Assembly (NCBI GenBank): GCA_944385425.1
Contig: CALWXD010000042.1
Location: 1-35,243 of the forward strand
DNA length: 35,243 nucleotides
Source of the DNA: an uncultured Oscillospiraceae bacterium
GTDB lineage: Bacteria > Bacillota > Clostridia > Oscillospirales > Oscillospiraceae
Direction: 5' to 3'
A program made the position numbers and the translations under genes. Under the pieces are notes generated by a model. It was given only the letters and a program-made list of their open reading frames with translations, did no database searches and was not told the origin of the DNA. This document shows, one piece after another, positions 1-7,413 of the stretch; the first letter of the stretch is position 1, and every line of letters starts with the position of its first letter.

Positions 1-789
1 CCCCTGCTGGAGGGGGACTCCCTGCTGGTGAGCACGACGGAGCTGGAGAGCGTGGGGTATGTGAACATGACCCGGCAGGTCCTGGAGACCTTCGGGGTGG
101 AGACCCGGTGGACGAAGGAGGGCATCCTCGTCCCCGGCAGCCAGACCTATCGCCCGGCGGGCTGCGCCGTGGCGGCGGACTGGTCCCAGGCCGCCTTCTG
201 GTACGCCGCAGCGGGCATCGGCAACGATGTAACCGTGACAGGAATGAACGAAAAGTCCCTCCAGGGGGACAAGGTGATCCTGGACTGGGGGCGGATGCTC
301 CGGGATGAGCCCCTCAGCGGCGGCGTGACAGGCCCCATCCTGGGACGGGCGGGGGCCGGGGCTGTCCAGCCACCGCCGTCCGACCGGCCCAGGCGGTACG
401 CCGTCAGCATCAGCGTCTCCCAGGCGCCGGACCTGGCGCCGCCGTTGGCGGCCTGGGGGGCCCTGACGCCGGGGTGCGACTTGTATCTCAAAAACGCCGG
501 GCGCCTGCGGCTGAAGGAGAGCGACCGGCTCTCCACCGTGACGCAGGTGCTCCGGGCCCTGGGGGCGGAGGTCATCGAGGAGGCGGACCGCCTTATCATC
601 CGGGGGCGGGAGACCCTCCCCGGCGGGGTGACGGTGGACAGCCACAACGACCACCGCATCGCCATGATGGCCGCCGTCGCCGCCACCCGGTGCGAGCGGG
701 AAGTGACCATCACCGGGGCGGAGTGCGTGAAGAAATCCTATCCCAGTTTCTGGGAGGACTACAAAAGACTGGGAGGGATCATCCAGTGA
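1..789 (+). CDS. aroA: 3-phosphoshikimate 1-carboxyvinyltransferase (EPSP synthase), 5' truncated by window edge
   Basis: The reading frame is open from the first base, so the N-terminal part lies outside the window; 262 residues remain. It transfers enolpyruvyl from PEP to shikimate 3-phosphate, the sixth shikimate pathway step, in the cytoplasm. Family motifs seen are a SLQGD segment, PDLAPPLA (with the Asp expected in the active site), NAGRLRLKESDR and DSHNDHRIAMM near the end. Between SLQGD and PDL there are about 15 more residues than in familiar EPSP synthases, rich in Gly, Ala, Pro and Arg (about bases 306-405). It overlaps aroC by four bases (GTGA), which indicates translational coupling. 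The identification is secure; the extra segment is odd but no other frame is open there. Confidence 0.95.
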   Translation, partial: PLLEGDSLLVSTTELESVGYVNMTRQVLETFGVETRWTKEGILVPGSQTYRPAGCAVAADWSQAAFWYAAAGIGNDVTVTGMNEKSLQGDKVILDWGRMLRDEPLSGGVTGPILGRAGAGAVQPPPSDRPRRYAVSISVSQAPDLAPPLAAWGALTPGCDLYLKNAGRLRLKESDRLSTVTQVLRALGAEVIEEADRLIIRGRETLPGGVTVDSHNDHRIAMMAAVAATRCEREVTITGAECVKKSYPSFWEDYKRLGGIIQ

Positions 790-1775
790 ACTATACGATT
801 TTTGGGGAGTCCCACGGCCCGGAGATCGGCGTGGTGCTCACCGGCGTGCCGGCGGGCATCGCCCTGGACCGGGACTTTATCCTTAGGGAGATGGCCCGCA
901 GGGCCCCGGGGCAGAGCGCCCTCTCCACCGCCCGGAAGGAGGCGGACATTCCGGAGATCGTCTCCGGGGTGTTCGAGGGAAAGACCACCGGCGCGCCCCT
1001 GTGCGCGGTGATTCAGAACACGGACACCCGCTCCAGAGACTATGAGGAGCTGCGGCGCAAGCCCCGGCCCAGCCACGCCGACTACGCGGCCTTCGTGGCC
1101 AGCGGCGGGTTCCGGGACTACCGGGGCGGAGGCCACTTCTCCGGCCGGCTGACGGCTCCCCTGGTGTTCGCCGGGGCGGTGGCCAAGCAGGTTCTCTCGG
1201 GACGTGGGATCACGGTATCCGCCCGGATTTCCCGGCTGGGCGGGGTGCAGGATCCAACGGAAAAACAGATTGAGGACATTATCCTCTCCGCCAAGCAGGA
1301 CGGGGACAGCGTGGGCGGCGCCATCGCCTGCGCCGTGGAGGGGATGCCCGCGGGCCTGGGAGCCCCGGACTTTGGCTGCAATGTGGAGGGCATCTTCTCC
1401 CAGCACCTCTTCGCGGTGCCGGCGGTGAAGGGGGTGGCCTTTGGCGCCGGGTTCGCCCTGGCGGACATGCGGGGCAGCGAGGCCAACGACCCCTTCTACA
1501 TGGACGGGGACACGGTGAAAACCCGCACCAATCACGCCGGCGGTGTCAACGGCGGCATCACCAACGGCATGCCCATCACCTTTGAGGTGGTGCTGCGGCC
1601 CACCACCTCCATCTACAGGGAGCAGGACACGGTGGACCTGGACACCAGGTCGGACACGAAACTCATCATCCACGGCCGCCACGACCCGTGCATCGTGACG
1701 CGGGCGGTGGTGGTGATGGAGGCGGCGGCGGCCCTGGCGGCCTGCGAGGTGCTGGAGCGGGGGCCGCAGCGGTAA
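786..1775 (+). CDS. aroC: chorismate synthase
   Basis: It converts EPSP to chorismate with reduced FMN, the last step of the common aromatic pathway. The protein begins with the typical NYTIFGESHGPEIGVVL stretch and contains GGHFSGRLTAPLVFAGAVAK, a GGVNGGITNGMPI segment and near the C-terminus GRHDPCIVTRA, all family hallmarks. The start is a GTG whose last two bases form part of the aroA stop; the frame is open further upstream (to about 474), but that part matches nothing and lies inside aroA. With 329 residues it is slightly shorter than the usual 350-390. No separate ribosome binding site is needed if it is coupled to aroA. Confidence 0.96.
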   Translation: MNYTIFGESHGPEIGVVLTGVPAGIALDRDFILREMARRAPGQSALSTARKEADIPEIVSGVFEGKTTGAPLCAVIQNTDTRSRDYEELRRKPRPSHADYAAFVASGGFRDYRGGGHFSGRLTAPLVFAGAVAKQVLSGRGITVSARISRLGGVQDPTEKQIEDIILSAKQDGDSVGGAIACAVEGMPAGLGAPDFGCNVEGIFSQHLFAVPAVKGVAFGAGFALADMRGSEANDPFYMDGDTVKTRTNHAGGVNGGITNGMPITFEVVLRPTTSIYREQDTVDLDTRSDTKLIIHGRHDPCIVTRAVVVMEAAAALAACEVLERGPQR

Positions 1776-1790
1776 AAAGGAGGAGCAGAT

Positions 1791-2438
1791 ATGGGACAGC
1801 CCAGGTGGAACAACTACGCCATCGCCGCGGAGCAGGCGAAAAAGCTGTTTCTCAGCTACGACCAGGAGCGCATCATCAAAAAGCGGAATCTCCGGGCGGA
1901 CGGGGACTACCTCTACATCCGTTTCCTGGATTTGGACTACCGCGTCCACCGGCGCACCGCCAATGTGGAAAAGCGGGAGGGGGACGGTCCTTACACAGAC
2001 GGTAACGGTTTCAACGAGGTGATGACCCTCTTCGACGTGCTGTGCTGGTCCGGGGAGGATGCCCGCCTCTCCGGGGAGTGGGTGACCCTCTCGGCCCTGG
2101 GGGGCGGCGTCCACGGCGGAGCGCTGGCCGGCAGCATGTACCAGGAGGAAATCGCAGGGATCGCCCGCTGTGAGGATCGCCTGGCACCGGTGCTGGAGGG
2201 CATGGGCGGCAGGCGGATGGAGAAGGGGGAGCCGGGATATGTGATTCCGGTGTTCGACTTCCTGCCGGTGTATGTGCAGTACTGGCGGGCTGACGAGGAG
2301 TTCCCGCCCCAGCTGAACCTGCTGTGGGACAGAAACACCACGCAGTTTCTCCACTACGAGACCGTATATTATTTGACCCAATTTCTCCTCCAGCGGCTGA
2401 CAGTGTTGCTGGAGCGGGAAGACGGAGCACAACAATAA
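1791..2438 (+). CDS. DUF3786-like protein of unknown function in the aromatic operon
   Basis: A 215-residue soluble protein with a strong ribosome binding site (AAAGGAGGAG, bases 1776-1785) before the ATG. I recognise DUF3786-type features: FDVLCWSG followed by a G-W-x-x-L segment, a glycine-rich GGGVHGG stretch, and near the C-terminus YWRADEEFPPQLNLLWDRN followed by LHYETVYYL. No enzyme motif, signal peptide or membrane segment is visible. It sits between aroC and pheA, 15 bases after aroC, so it is probably cotranscribed with the shikimate genes; whether it has a role in that pathway is unknown. The family assignment is from memory of the pattern and is moderate. Confidence 0.7.
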   Translation: MGQPRWNNYAIAAEQAKKLFLSYDQERIIKKRNLRADGDYLYIRFLDLDYRVHRRTANVEKREGDGPYTDGNGFNEVMTLFDVLCWSGEDARLSGEWVTLSALGGGVHGGALAGSMYQEEIAGIARCEDRLAPVLEGMGGRRMEKGEPGYVIPVFDFLPVYVQYWRADEEFPPQLNLLWDRNTTQFLHYETVYYLTQFLLQRLTVLLEREDGAQQ

Positions 2439-2483
2439 GCGGGCGGCAAAAGAAACCGCCCGGAAAGGGAAAGGAAACATATC

Positions 2484-3623
2484 ATGGATCTGGAAACATT
2501 GCGCAGGGAAATTGACGGGGTGGACACCCAGCTGACGGACCTCTTTGTCCAGCGGATGCGCCTGTGCGGCCAGGTGGCCCGGTACAAGAAGGAGCACAAC
2601 CTGGCGGTGCTGAACCAGGGGCGGGAGCGGGAGATCCTCTCCCGGGTCTCCGCCCAGGCCGGCGACGAGATGGACGGCTACGCCAGGATCCTCTTCGCCA
2701 CCCTCTTCGATCTGGGCCGCTCCTACCAGGAGATGCTGATCACTGACGAGTCCCCGGTGGCGCGGGAGGTGGCCGCCTCCCTCAAAAATACCCCCCAGCT
2801 CTTCCCCAAGGAGGCGGTGGTGGCCTGCCAGGGGGTGGAGGGGGGCTACACCCAGCAGGCCTGCGACAAGGTGTTCTCCTTTGCCGACATCATGTACTTC
2901 CGCACCTGGGAGGGGGTGTTCTCCGCAGTGCAGAAGGGCATGTGCCGCTACGGCATCCTCCCCATCGAGAACAGCTCCCACGGCAGCGTCAACGGCGTCT
3001 ACGACCTGATGCGCTCCTTCGAGTTCCACATTGTCCGCGGCGTGAAGATCCACATCAGCCACAGCCTCCTGGCCCGGCCCGGCGCCGCCCTCTCCGGCAT
3101 CAAGGAGATCTACTCCCACGAGCAGGCCATCGGCCAGTGCAGTGCCTTCCTCAAGACCATGCCCGGCGTGAAGATCACCATCTGCGAGAACACGGCCATG
3201 GCCGCCAAGCTGGTGGCGGAGAGCGGGCGGGACGATATCGCCGCCATCTCCAGCGCCGTCTGCGCCGGGATCTACGGGCTGAAGGTGCTGAAGGAGAAGA
3301 TCCACGACACGGACAACAACTACACCCGCTTTATCGTCATCTCCAAGGAGCCGGAGATCTACCCCGGCGCCGACCACCTGAGCCTCATGTTCAAGGTGGG
3401 GCACACCCCCGGCTCCCTCACCCGCATCCTCTCCCGGTTCTCCGCCCTGGGCCTCAACATGACCAAGCTGGAGAGCCGCCCCATCAGCGGCGCGGACTTC
3501 CACTACATGTTCTACCTGGACTTTGCCGGCAGCATCTACGACCCAACGGTGGTCAAGCTCCTCAGCGAGCTGGAGCAGGAGCTGGACTGGTTCATCTTCC
3601 TGGGGGCCTACAGCGAGGTGTGA
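2484..3623 (+). CDS. pheA: P-protein: chorismate mutase / prephenate dehydratase with ACT domain
   Basis: A 379-residue bifunctional enzyme committing chorismate to phenylalanine. Residues 1-85 form an AroQ-class chorismate mutase helix bundle (LRREIDGVDTQLTDLFVQRM, then the conserved R-x-x-x-V-A-x-Y-K pattern). From about 110 comes the prephenate dehydratase domain with GVEGGYTQQA, GILPIENSSHGSVNGVYDLM, SHEQAIGQC and the catalytic-type TRF motif (NNYTRFIVI). A C-terminal ACT domain starts near 295 (LMFKVGHTPGSLTRIL) and holds the ESRP motif linked to phenylalanine feedback inhibition. A ribosome binding site (AAAGGAAA) lies just before the ATG. I saw no T-box or attenuator in the 45 bases upstream, so control here is probably by the ACT domain and at the operon start. 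Confidence 0.96.
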   Translation: MDLETLRREIDGVDTQLTDLFVQRMRLCGQVARYKKEHNLAVLNQGREREILSRVSAQAGDEMDGYARILFATLFDLGRSYQEMLITDESPVAREVAASLKNTPQLFPKEAVVACQGVEGGYTQQACDKVFSFADIMYFRTWEGVFSAVQKGMCRYGILPIENSSHGSVNGVYDLMRSFEFHIVRGVKIHISHSLLARPGAALSGIKEIYSHEQAIGQCSAFLKTMPGVKITICENTAMAAKLVAESGRDDIAAISSAVCAGIYGLKVLKEKIHDTDNNYTRFIVISKEPEIYPGADHLSLMFKVGHTPGSLTRILSRFSALGLNMTKLESRPISGADFHYMFYLDFAGSIYDPTVVKLLSELEQELDWFIFLGAYSEV

Positions 3624-3669
3624 CAGCGCGCGGCGGCGCGAGACAAGCTTTTCAAGGGAGGAGATACCC

Positions 3670-4911
3670 ATGGAATACGGCCTCATCGGGGAAAAGCTGG
3701 GCCACAGCCACTCCCCCAGGATCCACAGCCTCCTGGCCGGATACGATTACCAGCTCAAGGAGCTCCCGCCGGAGGAGCTGCCCGCCTTCCTGGCGCGGCG
3801 GGACTTCAAGGGCCTCAACGTCACCATCCCCTACAAGAAGGCGGTCGTCCCCTTCTGCGCCGCCCTGGGGGAGGGGGCTCGCCGCATCGGCTGCGTCAAC
3901 ACCCTGGTGGCGCGGCCCGACGGCTCCCTCTTCGGGGAGAATACCGACTACTTCGGCTTTTGCTATACCCTCCGCCGCTCCGGCATCGACCTCAGGGGGC
4001 GGCATGTGCTGGTGCTGGGCACCGGCGGCACCTCCCTCACCGCCTCCCGGGCGGCGGAGGACCTGGGGGCGGCGTCGGTGGAGCGGGTGTCCCGGCAGGG
4101 GGCGCTGAACTACGAAAACGTGTATGACCGGCAGGAGACCAATATCATCCTAAACACCGCCCCCGTGGGCATGTACCCCCGCAACGGCGCCGCGGCGGTG
4201 GACCTCTCCCGGTTTTCCCGGCTGGAGGGGGTGGCGGACGTGGTGTACAACCCGCTGAAGACCGCCCTTCTCCTCCAGGCGGAGGCCCTGGGCCTCCCCT
4301 ATGCCGGGGGCCTCCCCATGCTGGTGGCCCAGGCCGCGGCGGCCGCGGCGCTCTTCACCGGGGCGGATGTCCCGGAGGAGAGGATGGAGGCGGTGCTGCG
4401 GCAGGTGGCGGCGGACGTGACCAACCTGGTGCTCATCGGCATGCCCGGCGCGGGGAAGACCACGGTGGGGGCCCTGGCGGCCAAGGCGCTGGGGCGTCCC
4501 TTTTTCGACGCCGACGCGGCAATCGAGGAGCGGGCGGGAAAGCCCATCCCCCGGATCTTTGCCGAGGAGGGGGAGGCGGCCTTCCGCGCCCTGGAGACGG
4601 AGGTGCTGGCGGAGCTGGGGAAACGGTCCGGCGCGGTGATCGCCACCGGCGGCGGCGCGGTGCTCCTGCAGCGAAACCTCCCCCTCCTGCGGCAGAACGG
4701 CCGGATCCTCCGCCTGCGCCGCCCCCTGGAGCGGCTGCCCCTGGAGGGGCGGCCTCTCTCCGCCTCGCCGGAGCGCCTAAGGGAGATGGAGCGGGAGCGG
4801 GAGCCCTTCTACGCCGCGGCGGCGGATATCACCCTGGACAACACCGGCGCGGCGGCGGATACCGCGGCGGCGGTGGTCCGCGCATTCTTGGAAAGGGGGA
4901 GTCTTATATGA
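3670..4911 (+). CDS. aroE-aroK: fused shikimate dehydrogenase - shikimate kinase
   Basis: One 413-residue frame carries two enzymes for consecutive pathway steps. Residues 1 to about 250 are AroE: GHSHSPRIH for shikimate, the catalytic Lys56 in NVTIPYK, Asp93 in ENTDYFGF, an NADP-binding GTGGTS loop near 117 and NTAPVGMYP. From about 253 to the end is shikimate kinase: Walker A GMPGAGKTT at 257-265, FFDADAAIEERAG, an F-R-x-x-E segment and ATGGGAVL. No stop or start lies between the halves and the linker is short, so this is a true fusion in the sequence. The ATG at 3670 follows GGGAGGAGATACCC; the longer frame back to 3523 overlaps pheA and is not used. The last four bases overlap aroQ. Confidence 0.95.
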   Translation: MEYGLIGEKLGHSHSPRIHSLLAGYDYQLKELPPEELPAFLARRDFKGLNVTIPYKKAVVPFCAALGEGARRIGCVNTLVARPDGSLFGENTDYFGFCYTLRRSGIDLRGRHVLVLGTGGTSLTASRAAEDLGAASVERVSRQGALNYENVYDRQETNIILNTAPVGMYPRNGAAAVDLSRFSRLEGVADVVYNPLKTALLLQAEALGLPYAGGLPMLVAQAAAAAALFTGADVPEERMEAVLRQVAADVTNLVLIGMPGAGKTTVGALAAKALGRPFFDADAAIEERAGKPIPRIFAEEGEAAFRALETEVLAELGKRSGAVIATGGGAVLLQRNLPLLRQNGRILRLRRPLERLPLEGRPLSASPERLREMEREREPFYAAAADITLDNTGAAADTAAAVVRAFLERGSLI

Positions 4912-5357
4912 AATTTCTCGTTCTCAACGGGCCCAATCTCAATATGCTGGGCATCCGGGAGCCGGAGATCTACGGCCACGAGACCTATGACGATTTGGTG
5001 GAGCGCACCCGGGCGGCCTGCGAGGCCCTGGGGGCGGAGGCGGTGTTCTTCCAGTCCAACAGCGAGGGGGAGCTGGTGACGGCCATCCAGAACGCCTACT
5101 TCGACCAGGTGGACGGCATCATCCTCAACCCCGCCGCCTATACCCACACCAGCGTGGCCCTGCTGGACGCGCTGAAGGCGGTGGGCATCCCCGCGGTGGA
5201 GGTCCACATCTCCGACGTGGCCAGCCGGGAGGACTTCCGGCAGGTATCCTATGTCCGCGCCGCCTGCGTCAGGACCATCTCCGGCCAGGGCCTGGACGGC
5301 TACCGCCAGGCGGCGGAATATCTGGCGGCGCTGCTGGGCGGCGTCATCGGCGAATAG
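4908..5357 (+). CDS. aroQ: type II 3-dehydroquinate dehydratase
   Basis: It dehydrates 3-dehydroquinate to 3-dehydroshikimate. At 149 residues it has the usual size of the dodecameric type II enzyme. Seen are LNGPNLNMLGIREPEIYG, containing the mobile-loop Arg17 and the catalytic Tyr22, then ILNPAAYTHTSVALLDAL, and VHISD with catalytic His100. The ATG overlaps the stop of aroE-aroK (ATGA), so it is translationally coupled and ends the aromatic operon. No clear intrinsic terminator was seen in the 66 bases before the next gene. Confidence 0.97.
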   Translation: MKFLVLNGPNLNMLGIREPEIYGHETYDDLVERTRAACEALGAEAVFFQSNSEGELVTAIQNAYFDQVDGIILNPAAYTHTSVALLDALKAVGIPAVEVHISDVASREDFRQVSYVRAACVRTISGQGLDGYRQAAEYLAALLGGVIGE

Positions 5358-5423
5358 GGCGCGGCGGAAACACCACAGCCTCCCTTCCGGCATAGAATGT
5401 CGTGCAAAGGAGGCTGTTGTCTT

Positions 5424-6062
5424 ATGGATACGCAACGGATGGATACATACCAGACCGGCGAACAGAAGGCGCCGGACTACGGGTATGACTACCAGCAATA
5501 TGACCGCATCTGGCAGCGGGTGCTGCCGGAGCTGAATACCTTCCCGGAGGAGCGCGGTGAGGACGGCCAGCTGCCCGGCACCCCCCTGCCGGACAACGGA
5601 GACCTGGGGGACCTGCCCGGGGCCCAGGAGAACCCCTGCTGCATGGGGACGGCGGCCCAGCAGTCCATCGGCGTCATCGTCGGCTTTACGGAAAACGAGA
5701 TCGCCCTGTGCCGGTTTTACCGCTGCCTCATCCCCCACGCGCCCACCCAGCGCGCCGCCGCCGTCCTGCGGCGGATGCTGCAGAACACCCAGGACAACGT
5801 CCGGCGGCTGCGGGCGGTCTACTACCTCATCACCGCCGCCTGCTTCCGGGCTGACCGGCAGATCCCCATGCCCCTTATCCAGGACTACTGCGTCACCCTG
5901 CGGGGCGCCTACCACGAGGAGACCTGTACGAGCCTCAACTACTTCCGGGCGGCGGTGGGCGCGCCGGACCCCTGCCTTAGGGCCCTCTTTGAGCGGCTGG
6001 GCCGGGCCCACCAGGAGAACGCGGAGACCATGGTGAACCTTTTGGGCGCCGTCATCTGCTGA
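5424..6062 (+). CDS. ferritin-like domain protein
   Basis: A 212-residue protein with a disordered, acidic, Pro/Gly-rich N-terminal part (about 1-70) and a C-terminal four-helix bundle of ferritin/rubrerythrin type (about 75-212). The helices read FTENEIALCRFYRCLIPHAP, then a segment ending RRLRAVYYLITAACF, as in the small ferritin-like proteins common in spore-forming Clostridia. Of the metal ligands expected in such bundles some Glu/His appear (FTENE, YHEET, HQEN), but the usual E-x-x-H in the second helix reads NTQDNVRRL, so iron binding is doubtful. The ATG follows AAAGGAGG (5406-5413). It is 66 bases from aroQ and may be cotranscribed with it. Function unknown. Confidence 0.7.
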   Translation: MDTQRMDTYQTGEQKAPDYGYDYQQYDRIWQRVLPELNTFPEERGEDGQLPGTPLPDNGDLGDLPGAQENPCCMGTAAQQSIGVIVGFTENEIALCRFYRCLIPHAPTQRAAAVLRRMLQNTQDNVRRLRAVYYLITAACFRADRQIPMPLIQDYCVTLRGAYHEETCTSLNYFRAAVGAPDPCLRALFERLGRAHQENAETMVNLLGAVIC

Positions 6063-6065
6063 CGG

Positions 6066-6094
6066 TTGCGCGGCGGGGCGGGCCGTGCTATAAT
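6066..6094 (+). promoter_or_regulatory. sigma-A type promoter for the HD-domain gene
   Basis: TTGCGC at 6066-6071 and a perfect TATAAT at 6089-6094 are separated by exactly 17 bases. They lie just after the ferritin-like gene and about 75 bases before the HD-domain gene at 6170, giving a leader of roughly 70 bases. Confidence 0.6.
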
Positions 6095-6169
6095 CAGTGG
6101 CATGGCGTTCTGCCGCGCGGCTGCCGGCAGATTCCGCACAACGGAGAAACCACAAAGGAGAAACGAGCT

Positions 6170-6760
6170 ATGCAGGAAACATTGACCCGCCAGGAGGCCC
6201 TGGCGCTTTTGCGGCAGTATAACCAGGAACCCTTCCACCTCCAGCACGCCCTCACCGTGGAGGGCGCCATGGACTGGTACGCCCGTGAGCTGGGCTACGG
6301 CGAGGACGCGGCCTTCTGGTCCATGGTGGGGCTTTTGCACGACATCGACTTCGAGCGCTGGCCGGAGGAGCACTGTAAAAAGGCGCCGGAGCTGCTGGCG
6401 GCCGCCGGGCTCAGCCAGGCGTTCATCCACGCCGTCTGCAGCCACGGGTACGGCCTGTGTTCCGACGTGGAGCCGGAGCATGAGATGGAGAAGGTCCTCT
6501 TCGCCGCCGACGAGCTCACCGGCCTCATCGGCGCGGCGGTCCGCATGCGCCCCAGCAAGAGCGTCATGGATCTGGAGGTCTCCAGCCTCAAAAAGAAGTT
6601 CAAGGACAAGAAGTTCGCCGCCGGGTGCAGCCGGGACGTGATCGCCCAGGGGGCGGAGCGGCTGGGCTGGTCCCTGGAGGAGCTGATGGAGAAGACCATC
6701 CTGGCCATGCGCTCCTGTGAGGAGCGGATCAACCAGGAGATGGAATCCCTGCAGGCGTAG
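6170..6760 (+). CDS. HD-domain phosphohydrolase family protein
   Basis: A 196-residue soluble protein with the ordered metal ligands of the HD superfamily: His26 (LQHALTVE), His57-Asp58 in GLLHDID, a further His in AVCSHGYG, and an Asp in FAADELTG. These proteins are metal-dependent hydrolases, usually of nucleotides or phosphate esters; the substrate cannot be told from the sequence. After the HD core there is a Lys-rich helix segment (SSLKKKFKDKKF) that this group of single-domain clostridial HD proteins tends to share. A ribosome binding site AAAGGAG (6154-6160) precedes the ATG. The gene has its own promoter and a strong terminator, so it is a single-gene unit. Confidence 0.85.
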   Translation: MQETLTRQEALALLRQYNQEPFHLQHALTVEGAMDWYARELGYGEDAAFWSMVGLLHDIDFERWPEEHCKKAPELLAAAGLSQAFIHAVCSHGYGLCSDVEPEHEMEKVLFAADELTGLIGAAVRMRPSKSVMDLEVSSLKKKFKDKKFAAGCSRDVIAQGAERLGWSLEELMEKTILAMRSCEERINQEMESLQA

Positions 6761-6764
6761 GAAA

Positions 6765-6806
6765 GGCCCCCGCCGGACACAGCCCGGCGGGGGCCTTCTT
6801 GATTTT
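6765..6806 (+). terminator. intrinsic terminator after the HD-domain gene
   Basis: A perfect 12-bp GC-rich stem (6765-6776 with 6784-6795) with a seven-base loop is followed by a T-rich run. It lies five bases after the stop codon, between convergent genes. Confidence 0.9.
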
Positions 6807-6811
6807 TCCGG

Positions 6812-7327
6812 CTATGCCGCCCCGGCCTGGGCTCCCCGCTGGAGCCGCCGGCCCCACCAGTACCCGGCGATGGAGAGGGCTGCCAGCAGGGTCAGAGAGA
6901 AAATATTGGCCAGCAGGCTCTCGGCCTGGGCCCAGGCATTGTCCGTGTCCAGAAGCCACGTCAGCCGTGCGGCGACGGGCATCATGGGAGCGGCGGCCAC
7001 CTGCCCCAGCATCGCCAGCAGGGTGCTGCGGGCCTCGTCGGAGACAAAGTGGAACTGCCAGATATACAGGATGAGGCTCACCGCGCTGGGCCACTGGGTG
7101 CAGAGCAGATATTTGGGGAACGGATACTTCTCCCGTCCGCACCGGCGGCCCAGCCACAGGCAGAAGACGGCGGCAGCCACAGTGGGGAGGTAGAGGGAGG
7201 CGTAGGTCAGCAGGTTGACAAGGGCGGCGGGCAGGGGGAGGAAGATCACCCGGGCGAGCAGCACGTTGCCCAGCCACCCCAGCACCCCAGGCACCAGGGC
7301 CAGGAGACAGAGTTTCCAGGGTTTCAT
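6812..7327 (-). CDS. small multi-pass membrane protein of unknown function
   Basis: A 171-residue hydrophobic protein with about four predicted membrane segments: one near the N-terminus (LCLLALVPGVLGWLGNVLL), one after residue 40, one near SAVSLILYIWQF and one near the C-terminus (SLLANIFSLTLLAALSIAGY), then an Arg-rich tail. I do not recognise a family. The ATG at 7327 is chosen because GAAAGGA lies at the right distance before it; an in-frame ATG at 7348 would place that ribosome binding site inside the coding region. It follows the fakA terminator on the same strand and ends at the terminator shared with the convergent HD-domain gene. Function unknown; possibly a small transporter or sensor-like protein, without evidence. 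Confidence 0.7.
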   Translation of the reverse strand: MKPWKLCLLALVPGVLGWLGNVLLARVIFLPLPAALVNLLTYASLYLPTVAAAVFCLWLGRRCGREKYPFPKYLLCTQWPSAVSLILYIWQFHFVSDEARSTLLAMLGQVAAAPMMPVAARLTWLLDTDNAWAQAESLLANIFSLTLLAALSIAGYWWGRRLQRGAQAGAA

Positions 7328-7380
7328 GGGAATCGTTCCTTTCGTCATATACTTTCACAGACAGCAGAGGCAGATTTTTA

Positions 7381-7411
7381 AAATGCCCGCCGCGGGTCGC
7401 GGCGGGCATTT
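7381..7411 (-). terminator. intrinsic terminator of the yloU-fakA operon
   Basis: A perfect 14-bp inverted repeat (7381-7394 with 7398-7411) with a three-base loop. On the minus strand it is two bases after the fakA stop codon and ends in ATTTTAAAAA, consistent with a terminator. Confidence 0.85.
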
Positions 7412-7413
7412 CG

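Noticed and set aside
474..785. Upstream extension of aroC
   Set aside because: It lies wholly inside aroA and does not resemble chorismate synthase; the protein's family N-terminus begins right at the GTG at 786.
2439..2483. T-box or tryptophan/phenylalanine attenuator before pheA
   Set aside because: The gap is only 45 bases, with no T-box motif or terminator.
759..3686. A very long open frame (975 codons) on the minus strand across aroC and pheA
   Set aside because: It is a by-product of high GC and codon bias in the real genes; its translation is low-complexity (His, Val, Gly, Leu rich) with no family resemblance, and it crosses five well-identified genes.
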